Positions 27,712-35,593 of a stretch of DNA of 46,737 nt are shown here, in pieces. Source of the DNA: an uncultured Clostridia bacterium (GTDB taxonomy: Bacteria; Bacillota; Clostridia; Oscillospirales; Ruminococcaceae); NCBI GenBank assembly GCA_947168885.1, contig CAMVNQ010000022.1, forward strand, positions 1 to 46,737, given 5' to 3'. Within the stretch, counting starts at the first letter, position 1, and each line of letters begins with the position of its first letter. Under the pieces are notes generated by a model. The model saw only the letters and a program-made list of their open reading frames with translations, searched no databases and was not told the origin of the DNA. The translations under genes were made by a program, and so were the position numbers.

Positions 27712-28449
27712 ATGGACATACAGGTTTTACAGGAATACTTACCGCTGTTCGGGAACGCCGCTCTGCTCACTCTGGGGCTCGGGCTCGCGGGTATCGCGTT
27801 ATCTATAGTGACCGGACTTATCTGCTCGCTGGTACAGTATTATAAAGTGCCGGTCGCAAGACAGATCGTCAGGATCTATATCGAACTTTCCCGCAACACA
27901 CCGCTTCTTATCCAGCTTTTCTTCATATACTACGGGCTGCCGAAGATCGGGATAAAGACCGATCCGGCAGTCTGCGGGATAGCGGGACTCGCGTTCCTCG
28001 GCGGAAGCTATATGGCAGAAGCGTTCCGAAGCGGACTTGACGCAGTCGAAAAGATACACGTCGAAAGCGCGAAATCGCTCGGGATGAACAAACTCCAGAC
28101 ATTCATCTATGTTGTTCTCCCGCAGGCTGTACGAACAAGCATACCGCCATTCACGGCAAACGTGATATTCCTGCTGAAGGAAACAAGCGTATTCTCAGCT
28201 GTCAGCTTAATGGATCTGATGTTCACGGCGAAAGACCTTATCGGGCTTTACTACAACACAACTGAAAGCCTGTTCCTGCTTGTGATATTCTATCTGATAA
28301 TACTGCTGCCCGTGTCGCTTCTCGGAACTTACTTTGAACACAGGTTCAGTAATTCCGGTAAAGGTCAGGTCAGTAAAAAAACACAAAGCGCGGTGAAAAA
28401 GAACCGTAGGAATACAGAGAAAGAGGTAGCGCCGAATGTGGGGAATTGA
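27712..28449 (+). CDS. polar amino acid ABC transporter permease 1
   Basis: This 245-residue HisM/GlnP-type membrane subunit has about five helices and the conserved EAA loop MAEAFRSGLDAVEKIHVESA followed by KSLGMNKLQ. It pairs with the next gene as a heterodimeric channel. The tail is lysine-rich. The weak ribosome site lies inside the second AGTAGG box, so repressor binding or RNA context could affect initiation. It overlaps permease 2 by 14 bp. The gene order permease-permease-ATPase-binding protein and the adjoining sulfur operon point to cysteine or cystine as substrate; that is inference. Confidence 0.9.
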   Translation: MDIQVLQEYLPLFGNAALLTLGLGLAGIALSIVTGLICSLVQYYKVPVARQIVRIYIELSRNTPLLIQLFFIYYGLPKIGIKTDPAVCGIAGLAFLGGSYMAEAFRSGLDAVEKIHVESAKSLGMNKLQTFIYVVLPQAVRTSIPPFTANVIFLLKETSVFSAVSLMDLMFTAKDLIGLYYNTTESLFLLVIFYLIILLPVSLLGTYFEHRFSNSGKGQVSKKTQSAVKKNRRNTEKEVAPNVGN

Positions 28450-29104
28450 AGTCATATTCAAGGGCAAAAACTTTCTGAGACTTCTCGGCGGTCTCGGAAC
28501 GGCGCTTGAGATAAGCGCGACAGCGGTGCTCATAAGCATACCGCTCGGCATAATCCTCGGCGTGCTCATGGCAGGGAAAAATCCTGTTATCAAAGCCATT
28601 CTCCGCGTTTATCTCGACTTTATCCGCATAATGCCGCAGCTCGTACTGCTGTTCCTTGTATTCTTCGGGACAACAAAAGCGTGGGGCTGGGACTTGTCCG
28701 GAGAAGTGTCATCTGTCATCGTGTTCTCGATGTGGGGCGCTGCCGAAATGAGCGACCTTGTGCGCGGCTCGCTTGCGGCTATACCGAAGCACCAGTATGA
28801 AAGCGCACAGTCGCTCGGATTCACGCCCATACAGACGAAGATGTATATTATCATACCGCAGACGATAAGGCGGCTTATACCGCTCTCGATCAACCTCATC
28901 ACGCGAATGATAAAGACAACATCGCTCGTACTGATGATAGGCGTTGTGGAAGTCCTTAAAGTCTCGCAGCAGATAATCGAAGCGAACCGCATGACTGCAC
29001 CCGACGCCGCGTTCGGAGTTTACCTGTTCGTATTCGTGCTGTATTTCATTGCTTGTTTCATACCAAGCATATTTGCGAGAAAACTTGAAAAGAAATGGAG
29101 TTGA
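28436..29104 (+). CDS. polar amino acid ABC transporter permease 2
   Basis: This 222-residue HisQ/GlnP-type permease shows the usual start (FLRLLGGLGTALEISATAVL), the FIRIMPQLVLLFLVFFG helix and the EAA loop MSDLVRGSLAAIPKHQYESA with QSLGFTP. It overlaps the first permease (GAGGT ribosome site inside it) and ends just before the ATPase start, so translation is coupled. Together the two permeases form the import channel. Confidence 0.9.
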   Translation: MWGIEVIFKGKNFLRLLGGLGTALEISATAVLISIPLGIILGVLMAGKNPVIKAILRVYLDFIRIMPQLVLLFLVFFGTTKAWGWDLSGEVSSVIVFSMWGAAEMSDLVRGSLAAIPKHQYESAQSLGFTPIQTKMYIIIPQTIRRLIPLSINLITRMIKTTSLVLMIGVVEVLKVSQQIIEANRMTAPDAAFGVYLFVFVLYFIACFIPSIFARKLEKKWS

Positions 29105-29109
29105 TCGGA

Positions 29110-29853
29110 ATGTCAGAGTTACTTGAAGTAAAGCATCTCACAAAGCGTTTCGGCGACAGCTCTGTTCTTGAAGATATAAACATCACCGTAAAGAAAGGCG
29201 AGGTCGTTGTCATACTCGGCCCCTCCGGCTGCGGCAAGAGCACGCTTCTGCGATGTATAAACGCTCTTGAAGATATTCAGGGCGGCGAGATACTTATCGA
29301 CGGCGAGAATATAGTCAGGAGCCCGAAAACTTCGGATATAATGAGCAAGGTGGGAATGGTGTTCCAGAGTTACGACCTGTTCCCGCATCTGAACGTGATA
29401 GACAACATCACTCTCGCTCCGCGCAAGGTCCAGAAGCGTCCAAAGGCGGAAGCCGAGGAAGAAGCGCGCGAGCTGCTTAAACGCGTCGGACTGTCCGGCA
29501 GGGAAAAAAGCCTCCCGCGGGAACTGTCCGGCGGTCAGAAACAGAGAGTCGCTATCGTGCGGGCGCTGATAATGCACCCGGAGCTCCTGCTTTTCGACGA
29601 GGTGACTGCTGCGCTCGACCCCGAAATGGTGAGAGAAGTGCTCGAAGTCATACTCGACCTTGCGAAGCAGGGACGAACGATGATGATAGTCACGCACGAG
29701 ATGCAGTTCGCAAAGGCAATTGCAGACCGCGTCATTATGATAGACAGCGGTACGATAGTTGAGGAAGCACCTCCGGAGCAGTTCTTCACCGCTCCTGCAT
29801 CAGAGCGTGCAAAACAGTTCCTCAGCACATTCACTTACGAAAATGTCAGATAG
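29110..29853 (+). CDS. polar amino acid ABC transporter ATP-binding subunit
   Basis: This 247-residue GlnQ/HisP-type ATPase has Walker A GPSGCGKST, Q-loop VFQSYDLFPHLNV, signature LSGGQKQR, Walker B LLLFDEVTAALDPE (Val in place of the usual Pro/Ala position) and switch His in VTHEMQFA. The frame opens at 29095, but ATG 29110 (MSELLEVKHLTKRFG) behind GGAG matches the family start. It powers the two preceding permeases. Confidence 0.92.
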   Translation: MSELLEVKHLTKRFGDSSVLEDINITVKKGEVVVILGPSGCGKSTLLRCINALEDIQGGEILIDGENIVRSPKTSDIMSKVGMVFQSYDLFPHLNVIDNITLAPRKVQKRPKAEAEEEARELLKRVGLSGREKSLPRELSGGQKQRVAIVRALIMHPELLLFDEVTAALDPEMVREVLEVILDLAKQGRTMMIVTHEMQFAKAIADRVIMIDSGTIVEEAPPEQFFTAPASERAKQFLSTFTYENVR

Positions 29854-29930
29854 GGTGTTCAACTTTTCCCGCCTAAGGTGAGAGAAAAGACAGAAAATAT
29901 ATAATACACCGTAAAGAAAGGAAGATCATT

Positions 29931-30833
29931 ATGAAAACTACAGGATTAAAAACACTCGCAGCAGGTTTGCTGCTCACACTCGGACTTACAGGTATTGCGT
30001 CATGCTCCGCAAACGCTTCGGCAAGCACAGCCGGAACAACCGCGGCAGCCGGCGCCGGCGAGCCCGCGAACACCAAGGTCGTTTACCGTACTCTCGACGA
30101 GATAAAGGCGAGCGGCACCGTGAACATAGGCGTGTTCTCCGATAAGAACCCATTCGGCTATGTTGACGAGAATGGCGAATACCAGGGCTATGATGTATAT
30201 TTCGCGGAGCGCATAGGCAAAGACCTCGGCGTTAATATCAACTACGTAAGCACGGAAGCGGCAAGCCGCGTTGAATACCTCGAAACCGGCAAGGTCGATA
30301 TAGTCCTCGCAAACTTCACAGTTACCGAAGAACGCGCACAGAAGGTGGATTTCGCTCTTCCGTACATGAATGTGGCGCTTGGCGTTGTTTCTCCCGACAG
30401 CCGTATCATAAAGAGCCTTGATGAGATCGGTGCGGACGATCAGGTGATCGTTATTTCCGGCACAACGGCGGAAACCTATCTTGCAGCAAACAATCCTGAC
30501 ATCAAGCTTCAGAAGTACGACACCTACGCAAACGCAAAGAACGCATTCGAGAACGGAAGCGGTGTTGCATGGGCAAACGACAATACAGAAGTTATCGCAT
30601 TCGCGCTCCAGAACAAGGGATATACGGTAGGCATACCGGAACTCGGCTCGCAGGACACTATCGCGCCCGCGGTGTCGAAGGGCAACGAAACGCTTCTTAA
30701 CTGGCTCAACGATGAGATCAGGGCGCTCGGAAGCGAGAACTTCTTCCACGCCGATTACGAAGCTACACTCGTCGATACCTACGGTCTTGACTATGAGAAC
30801 AGCCTTGTTGTTGAAGGCGGAGTCACAAAGTAA
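29931..30833 (+). CDS. amino acid ABC transporter substrate-binding lipoprotein
   Basis: This 300-residue type II periplasmic-type binding protein is lipid-anchored in Gram-positives. The signal peptide ends with lipobox GIASC (Cys25), followed by an Ala/Ser/Thr-rich linker. The mature part has GTVNIGVFSDKNPFGYVDEN and GYDVYFAERIGKDLGV typical of PF00497, then LANFTVTEERAQKVDFALPY. It resembles cysteine- and polar amino acid-binding members such as CjaA/PEB1. With the sulfur genes next door, cysteine or cystine is the best guess. It is the last gene of the operon, followed by a terminator. Confidence 0.9.
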   Translation: MKTTGLKTLAAGLLLTLGLTGIASCSANASASTAGTTAAAGAGEPANTKVVYRTLDEIKASGTVNIGVFSDKNPFGYVDENGEYQGYDVYFAERIGKDLGVNINYVSTEAASRVEYLETGKVDIVLANFTVTEERAQKVDFALPYMNVALGVVSPDSRIIKSLDEIGADDQVIVISGTTAETYLAANNPDIKLQKYDTYANAKNAFENGSGVAWANDNTEVIAFALQNKGYTVGIPELGSQDTIAPAVSKGNETLLNWLNDEIRALGSENFFHADYEATLVDTYGLDYENSLVVEGGVTK

Positions 30834-30845
30834 CCGGATCACAGT

Positions 30846-30880
30846 AAAACCCCGTGAGCTGACAGCTCACGGGGTTTTGT
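30846..30880 (+). terminator. intrinsic terminator of the ABC operon
   Basis: Strong stem ACCCCGTGAGCTG/CAGCTCACGGGGT with TTTTG, 13 bp after the binding-protein stop codon. Confidence 0.8.
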
Positions 30881-30924
30881 TCCTGCTGTGTCCTTCCCGT
30901 CAACGGCAGGAAGAGCAAAGAATT

Positions 30925-30955
30925 ATCCGCCCGTGAATGATATTCACGAGCGGAT
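30925..30955 (-). terminator. terminator of the metY operon
   Basis: Stem ATCCGCCCGTGAAT/ATTCACGAGCGGAT lies just after the JAMM gene stop, with a moderately T-rich minus-strand tail. Confidence 0.6.
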
Positions 30956-30958
30956 CTC

Positions 30959-31366
30959 TTATTCTATCACAAGCTCTTCCTTCGTCGCTTCGTTGTTCTC
31001 GACGTGGAACGAATTGAGCACAGGCGTGTCGTCCATAAGCGAAAGTATCATATAACTCGCGGTGCTGTCGTAGGCGAGCCGCTTGTCCTCATCTGACGGA
31101 CGTGACGGGGACACCGGGTGAGAATGCCAGTTTCCGAGCTGCTCCAGTCCGTTTGCACGCATATCCTTTACCGCCGCGAGCTGTTCACGCGGGTCAAGGG
31201 TGAAGTGCTCTTCCGCGTGGTCTGTGTTGGTGAGGATATACACCTTTTCGACGATCTTGTCCGTACCGTCGATATGCCCCGCGATAAGTCCGCAGGCTTC
31301 AACGGGAGCTTCCTTTCTTGCATGGGCGAGGATAGTTTCGTAGTCTTCTCTTCGTAATTTTATCAT
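30959..31366 (-). CDS. JAMM/MPN metalloprotease, HcyD/Mec-like
   Basis: This 135-residue zinc isopeptidase-type protease has the complete JAMM site: Glu23, then HSHPVSPSRPSDED with His81, His83, Ser91 and Asp94. Small bacterial JAMM proteins encoded beside a ThiS-like carrier trim residues after the Gly-Gly end or release an amino acid from the carrier; examples are Mec+ with CysO, QbsD with QbsE, and HcyD with HcyS. It is the last gene of metY-tusA-trx-carrier-thiF-JAMM, and the carrier here has an 11-residue tail after Gly-Gly-Gly that needs such a protease. GAGG precedes the start. Confidence 0.88.
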   Translation of the reverse strand: MIKLRREDYETILAHARKEAPVEACGLIAGHIDGTDKIVEKVYILTNTDHAEEHFTLDPREQLAAVKDMRANGLEQLGNWHSHPVSPSRPSDEDKRLAYDSTASYMILSLMDDTPVLNSFHVENNEATKEELVIE

Positions 31367-31395
31367 ATTTTTTGCCTCATTTCCGGATATTGATT

Positions 31396-31418
31396 TTCCC
31401 CCGCCTCAGGCGGGGGAA
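31396..31418 (-). other. strong stem-loop between thiF and the JAMM gene
   Basis: A 10-bp perfect GC-rich stem (TTCCCCCGCC/GGCGGGGGAA) without a T-run on the minus strand. It may be a processing or stability element that sets JAMM expression relative to the upstream genes. Confidence 0.45.
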
Positions 31419-31431
31419 TTACATTTACTGT

Positions 31432-32241
31432 TTACTTCTTCATATCGCATTCCGCCTGTTCATAATCGACAAGCTCAGTTATGGTCGGGTGATCGCCGCA
31501 GACCGCGCACTTGCTTGTATCTGACGGAAGCTTCACCTTGTGCCACTCCATTTTCAGGGCATCGAATGTCAGCAGCCAGCCGGTGAGCAGATCTCCCGCA
31601 CCGACGATATACTTGACTGCTTCCATCGCCTGAAGCGAACCGATCACACCTCCCATTGCGCCGATAACTCCCGCCTGTTTGCAGGTCGGAACAGCGTCCT
31701 TCGGCGGCGGGTTTTTGAATACGCAGCGGTAGCAGGGACCCTGTCCGGGAACGTATGTCATGAGCTGACCCTTGAAGCGGATTATCCCCGCGTGGGAAAA
31801 GGGCTTCTTCGCCATTACACACGCATCGTTTATCAGGAATTTTGCGGGGAAATTGTCTGTCCCGTCGAGTATGAAATCATAGTCTCCGATGAGATCGAGC
31901 ACATTCTCGCTCGTCACGAAAGTGTGGTATGTGTTCACGGTCACATCAGGGTTTATCGCTTCCATAGTCTCTTTCGCCGACTGCACTTTCGGCTTTCCGA
32001 TGTCGGCAGTAGTGTGAATGACCTGACGCTGGAGATTGGAGAGATCGACTTCGTCCGCGTCAACTATCCCGATAGTTCCGACACCCGCAGCCGCGAGATA
32101 CAGAGCCGCCGGTGCTCCAAGTCCGCCTGCTCCGATGATGAGCACCTTTGCCTGTGAGAGCTTTTTCTGACCCTTTGCGCCGACCTCTTTGAGGATTATA
32201 TGGCGGGAGTAGCGTTCGAGCTGTTCGTTGGTAAATGCCAT
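31432..32241 (-). CDS. ThiF/MoeB-family carrier-protein adenylyltransferase, HcyF-like
   Basis: This 269-residue E1-like enzyme adenylates the C-terminal glycine of a ubiquitin-like sulfur carrier. Visible are the ATP site GAGGLGAPAALYLAAAGVG, DADEVDLSNLQRQVIH, the LDGTDNFPAKFLINDACV block and the zinc pairs CYRC and CAVC. GGGGGAG precedes the start. It directly follows the ThiS-like carrier gene (12-bp gap), its obvious substrate. In the HcyS pathway this activation lets sulfide form a thiocarboxylate. A second E1 of the same family is fused to MoaD and rhodanese at 42748-44223, so the two are probably dedicated to different carriers. Confidence 0.9.
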   Translation of the reverse strand: MAFTNEQLERYSRHIILKEVGAKGQKKLSQAKVLIIGAGGLGAPAALYLAAAGVGTIGIVDADEVDLSNLQRQVIHTTADIGKPKVQSAKETMEAINPDVTVNTYHTFVTSENVLDLIGDYDFILDGTDNFPAKFLINDACVMAKKPFSHAGIIRFKGQLMTYVPGQGPCYRCVFKNPPPKDAVPTCKQAGVIGAMGGVIGSLQAMEAVKYIVGAGDLLTGWLLTFDALKMEWHKVKLPSDTSKCAVCGDHPTITELVDYEQAECDMKK

Positions 32242-32253
32242 TGTCTCTCCCCC

Positions 32254-32490
32254 TTAATCAATGCTGCGGTACTGATGCAGCGTCGCGCTGCCGCCGCCCA
32301 TGAAGTATAAGAATTCAACTGTATCACCGTCTTTCAGCGTTGTTTCCGCAAAACTGCCGCTTTCGACGAATTCGTCGTTCACCGTAACAGTGACATACTG
32401 CGGCGTTTCGACGTTTTCAAGCTCAACGAGCTGAGCGACAGTTATACCGTCGGCGTATTCCTTGTTCTTTCCTGCAACTGTAAGTTTCAT
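32254..32490 (-). CDS. ThiS/MoaD-like sulfur carrier with C-terminal tail, HcyS-like
   Basis: This 78-residue beta-grasp carrier starts MKLTVAGKNKEYADG at ATG 32490 behind AAGGAG; the longer frame to 32556 has no ribosome site. The end reads FLYFMGGGSATLHQYRSID, so Gly-Gly-Gly (65-67) is followed by 11 more residues. Ordinary ThiS ends exactly at Gly-Gly, whereas HcyS, CysO-type and QbsE-type systems use a JAMM protease. A matching JAMM gene is in this operon. Once trimmed, the carrier would be adenylated by the next gene and take sulfur as a thiocarboxylate for MetY. A role in thiamine synthesis is less likely because no thi genes are near. Confidence 0.85.
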   Translation of the reverse strand: MKLTVAGKNKEYADGITVAQLVELENVETPQYVTVTVNDEFVESGSFAETTLKDGDTVEFLYFMGGGSATLHQYRSID

Positions 32491-32559
32491 AGTTGTTCTC
32501 CTTGTTTTATTCTGCCGCAGCGATACGTTATGATCTGTTTCATCGGCTGCGGACAAAGA

Positions 32560-32877
32560 TCAGTTGATTTTCTCAAATTCCTCGATTATTTTTGCTTTCT
32601 GCGTCATTCCGCGCAGTCTGGATACTTCCTCGCCGTCCTTGAAAAATATCAGTGTCGGGGAAGCCTGGACATCGTATTTATCCACAAGTTCCTGCTCATA
32701 GCCGACATTCACCTTGCAGATCAGCAGCTTACCGGCAAGCTCAGTCTCAAGCTGCGACAGAACCGGTGAAAGCATCTTACACGGAACGCAGGTATCGGAA
32801 TAGAAATCCACGAGAACGGGAATATCCGCGTTCAGGACTTTTCCGTTGAAATCGGCAGTCGTTATACGTTCAGCCAT
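32560..32877 (-). CDS. thioredoxin
   Basis: This 105-residue thioredoxin fold has the active site CVPC in place of CGPC (FYSDTCVPCKM, about residue 30) and the cis-proline loop ASPTLIFFKDG. It sits between tusA and the carrier gene and its ATG directly abuts the tusA stop. It is probably dedicated to reducing persulfides or disulfides of the sulfur-transfer proteins in this operon and not to general redox. Confidence 0.9.
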   Translation of the reverse strand: MAERITTADFNGKVLNADIPVLVDFYSDTCVPCKMLSPVLSQLETELAGKLLICKVNVGYEQELVDKYDVQASPTLIFFKDGEEVSRLRGMTQKAKIIEEFEKIN

Positions 32878-33123
32878 TCAATCGCCCACTTTCTGAACGA
32901 TCAGGCGGTATGTGCCGTCGTCGTTCTGCGTCAGTTCAAGCACTTTGTGCCCTTCTTCCTTCAAGCTGCGCGGAACGTTCTGCACAGGCTCTCCGTCGTT
33001 CAGACGCACTTCGAGAATGTCGCCGTCGTCGAGCTCTTCAAGTGCGACCTTTGTTTTTACGAATGTTATCGGGCAGTTGACATCTGTGATGTCAACCTTG
33101 TCGGTTATGTTAAAATCAGCCAT
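32878..33123 (-). CDS. TusA-family sulfurtransferase
   Basis: This 81-residue TusA-like protein carries the Cys-Pro motif (DVNCPITFVKTK) whose cysteine takes a persulfide from a cysteine desulfurase, and the usual LEVRLNDGEP strand. Its start overlaps the end of metY by 8 bp, with GGAG inside metY. It could relay sulfur from the SufS-type enzymes encoded further right to the carrier-protein thiocarboxylate. Confidence 0.9.
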   Translation of the reverse strand: MADFNITDKVDITDVNCPITFVKTKVALEELDDGDILEVRLNDGEPVQNVPRSLKEEGHKVLELTQNDDGTYRLIVQKVGD

Positions 33124-34351
33124 TTTCGTTGCTCCTTCTTATCGCATTTTCAAAATCTTTTATGAGATCGTCCCGGTCTTCAATTCCGACGCTAACGCGG
33201 ACTGTGTCATCATACACGCCTGCCTTCTCGCGCTGTTCGTCCGCCGCGTGCAGGTATATCGTGCTTGCCGGGTGAATAACGAGAGTGCGTATATCACCGA
33301 TGTTCGTGGCGATAAGCGCGTATTTCAGCGAGTTTATCAGTCGGAACGCCTTTTCTTTGCTGCCCGCGCGGACAGTCAGTATCCCGCCGCCCTTGCCGCC
33401 GAACTGCGACCGGACAAGATCGTGATACGGGCTTGTTTCAATAGCCGGATAATTCACCGTCACGCCGTCAAGCGTCTGTATATGCTCCGCGAGAGCTTTC
33501 GCATTATCGCAGATGCGCTCCATACGCAGTCCGAGCGTTTCAAGCCCGACGCTGCACATATATGCGTTGAACGGCGATATACAGGCTCCGGCATTACGCC
33601 AGAAGCCGTTCCGGAGCTTCGCGAGATATGCGAACTTTCCGAATATCTTATACCCGTCGAACGCGGGGAATTTCCCGCTGTCCCACCTGAATCTGCCGCT
33701 GTCGGTGATGATACCGGCTATCGAGTTGCCGCCGCCGTTGATGTACTTCGACGCGGAATGCACCACGATGTCCGCGCCGTATTCAAACGGACGGACGAGG
33801 TACGGCGTTGCGGTGGTACTGTCAATTATGAGCGGAATGCCGTTTGCGTGGCACACTTCCGAAACGCTTCTTATATCCACGACATCGAGCTTCGGGTTGC
33901 CGATAAGCTCGGCAAATACAGCCTTTGTGCGCTCGTTTATGAGCGGCTCTACATTTTCCGCGGTCACGCTGGCAACGAACTTTGCCGTGATGCCGAACTG
34001 GGCGAGATCACCGAACAGGTCTATCGTCCCGCCGAAAAGACCGGAACCGGCGATCACCTCGTCACCCGCATGAAGGATATTCAGCAGCGCCATTGTCACC
34101 GCGGACATTCCCGACGAACACGCGATCGCGCCTATACCGCCCTCAAGTGCCGCTATCCGCTTCTCAAACGCATCAACGGTGGGATTTCCGATACGAGAGT
34201 ACGAAAACCCGGGCGCACGGTTTGCGAACACCTTTCCGAGAGTTTCGGCGCTGTCGTGCGAGAACGCACTTACCTGATATATCGGCGTCTGGGTAGCGCC
34301 GAATTTGTCATCCGTAGCTTTACCGTGCAGTAAAGCTGTGTTAAACTCCAT
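33116..34351 (-). CDS. metY: O-acetylhomoserine sulfhydrylase (PLP-dependent)
   Basis: This 411-residue Cys/Met-metabolism PLP enzyme makes homocysteine from O-acetylhomoserine and a sulfur donor. Conserved parts are YSRIGNPTVDAFEKRIAALE, ACSSGMSAVTMALL, LIIDSTTATPYLVRPFEYGA and the PLP lysine in HSASKYINGGGN (Lys202). As first gene of the operon it defines the pathway: with a carrier, E1 and JAMM it fits the thiocarboxylate-dependent route of Wolinella, in which MetY uses the carrier thiocarboxylate in place of free sulfide. The promoter at 34436-34464 drives it, with GGTGA before the ATG. A leader hairpin GTATCTTT/AAAGATAC lies at 34381-34413. Confidence 0.92.
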   Translation of the reverse strand: MEFNTALLHGKATDDKFGATQTPIYQVSAFSHDSAETLGKVFANRAPGFSYSRIGNPTVDAFEKRIAALEGGIGAIACSSGMSAVTMALLNILHAGDEVIAGSGLFGGTIDLFGDLAQFGITAKFVASVTAENVEPLINERTKAVFAELIGNPKLDVVDIRSVSEVCHANGIPLIIDSTTATPYLVRPFEYGADIVVHSASKYINGGGNSIAGIITDSGRFRWDSGKFPAFDGYKIFGKFAYLAKLRNGFWRNAGACISPFNAYMCSVGLETLGLRMERICDNAKALAEHIQTLDGVTVNYPAIETSPYHDLVRSQFGGKGGGILTVRAGSKEKAFRLINSLKYALIATNIGDIRTLVIHPASTIYLHAADEQREKAGVYDDTVRVSVGIEDRDDLIKDFENAIRRSNENG

Positions 34352-34435
34352 TGTATCACCGACTTTTCAACAAGCGTTTTTGTATCTTTACCCGCTGTCG
34401 GAGACCAAAGATACCGCAGCGACTTTATTTGCTAT

Positions 34436-34476
34436 ATTATACATCTTTATTCATACTAAGTCAATAGGATTTGACT
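34436..34476 (-). promoter_or_regulatory. metY operon promoter with overlapping dyad
   Basis: Minus strand TTGACT (34459-34464), 17 bp, TATAAT (34436-34441). The -35 box is half of a perfect dyad AGTCAA-N6-TTGACT (34459-34476), a likely operator, and the dyad centre contains AATAGG/CCTATT. Confidence 0.75.
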
Positions 34477-34504
34477 CATTTCTGCATATTAAACATATAA
34501 ACTT

Positions 34505-34592
34505 AGTAGGATTATATGTTTTTTATCTATTACGACCATTGAAAAAACGGGATAAAAATGTTATACTTATTAAAACAGTAGGAATACTATCA
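34505..34592 (+). promoter_or_regulatory. Rrf2 gene promoter and AGTAGG boxes
   Basis: TTGAAA (34539-34544), 17 bp, TATACT (34562-34567). AGTAGGAATACTAT follows at 34577-34590, just past the expected transcription start, where a repressor would block. A further AGTAGG lies at 34505-34510, between this promoter and the metY promoter. Confidence 0.65.
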
Positions 34593-34657
34593 CTTGCGCT
34601 GCGAACAGCAGTCGAAGTTATCTGTTCCGGAACAAAATAAGGAAAAAGGAGCGTAAA

Positions 34658-35089
34658 ATGAAAATATCATCAAAAGTCGAATGCGGGATAATCTCTCTGG
34701 TCGATATATGCATATACTCAAACAACAGCGTCGTGACGGTGATAAACATATCCGCGCGCCAGAACATATCTGCGAAATATCTCGAACAGATACTCCCGCA
34801 GCTCAGGCAGGCGGACATCATACGAAGCGTCAAAGGCTCGCACGGCGGCTATACCCTCACACGTCCGGCGGAGAAGATAACGCTTCGGGACGTGATAAAC
34901 GCGCTCGACTGTACGGTACTTGCCGATTACAGCGCCAAGGAGGATTCCCGCATCGCCGACGCGGTCTCGGAATGCTTATGGAGCAAGATGAGCGCTTATC
35001 TCCGGAACTTCACCGACAGTGTAACATTACGCGATATTGCGGACAGGATCGCCGCGGACAGCTCTGCACAGCCGATGTACTACATTTAA
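34658..35089 (+). CDS. Rrf2-family transcription regulator (CymR/IscR-like)
   Basis: This 143-residue winged-helix regulator shows MKISSKVECGIISLVDI, the recognition helix NISAKYLEQILPQLRQADII and the wing SVKGSHGGYTLTRP. Only two cysteines lie in the C-terminal half (about 84 and 105), not the three-Cys Fe-S cluster spacing of IscR, so a CymR-like cysteine-responsive role or a modified sensor is possible. It is divergent from metY and convergent with sufU, and AGTAGG boxes sit at its own promoter. It is the obvious regulator of the sulfur genes here. A good GGAG precedes the start. Confidence 0.88.
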   Translation: MKISSKVECGIISLVDICIYSNNSVVTVINISARQNISAKYLEQILPQLRQADIIRSVKGSHGGYTLTRPAEKITLRDVINALDCTVLADYSAKEDSRIADAVSECLWSKMSAYLRNFTDSVTLRDIADRIAADSSAQPMYYI

Positions 35090-35101
35090 AATACACAATT
35101 G

Positions 35102-35166
35102 AAAATGCACAATGCACAATTCGGATATGCGGCAAAGCCGCACCACAATTGTGCATTGTGCATTTT
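35102..35166. terminator. bidirectional terminator between rrf2 and sufU
   Basis: A 20-bp stem AAATGCACAATGCACAATT with its complement, with an inner GCGGC/GCCGC hairpin and T-runs at both ends. It serves the convergent rrf2 and suf operons. Confidence 0.8.
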
Positions 35167-35170
35167 TGCA

Positions 35171-35593
35171 TCATGAATTGTTTTCAAGCATTGCCGCAAG
35201 TGTTTTCCAGCCGAGCATAGCGCACTTCACACGTGCGGGCATATGTGATATGTCGGACAGCGCTCCGGCTTCTTCGAGTTCGCCGATCTCGGTCTCGTCC
35301 GCCTCTCCGCGTATCATCTTCATAAATAACCCGTGCAGGCGCTGCGCTTCGTCTGTGCTCTTTCCGATAACAAGATCGAGCATTATGTCCGACGACGCCT
35401 GCGATACCGCACAGCCGCTCCCTGTAAACGAGCCGTCCGCGATAACGCCGTTCTCTATCATCAGATTCAGCGTTATCTCGTCGCCGCAGGACGGGTTCAC
35501 ACCGTCGCGCGTGCAGGTACAGCAGGTCAGTTCTTTCTTGTGGACAGGGTGCAGATTATGGTCGGTAAGTATCTCGTTGTAAAAATTACTCAT
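35171..35593 (-). CDS. sufU: SufU Fe-S scaffold / zinc sulfurtransferase
   Basis: This 140-residue IscU-fold protein of the Gram-positive SUF system accepts sulfur from SufS. The ligands are seen in NPSCGDEI, SGCAVSQASSD and RVKCAMLGW. It overlaps the end of sufS by 8 bp and is last in the operon. An extra CCTCT cysteine group lies near residue 25. Confidence 0.92.
   Translation of the reverse strand: MSNFYNEILTDHNLHPVHKKELTCCTCTRDGVNPSCGDEITLNLMIENGVIADGSFTGSGCAVSQASSDIMLDLVIGKSTDEAQRLHGLFMKMIRGEADETEIGELEEAGALSDISHMPARVKCAMLGWKTLAAMLENNS

Noticed and set aside
32912-34333. 473-codon plus-strand frame over metY and tusA
   Set aside because: Antisense shadow of conserved genes with no recognisable protein motif.
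34305-34640. 111-codon plus-strand frame between metY and rrf2
   Set aside because: It covers the divergent promoters and operator-like dyad and has no ribosome site.
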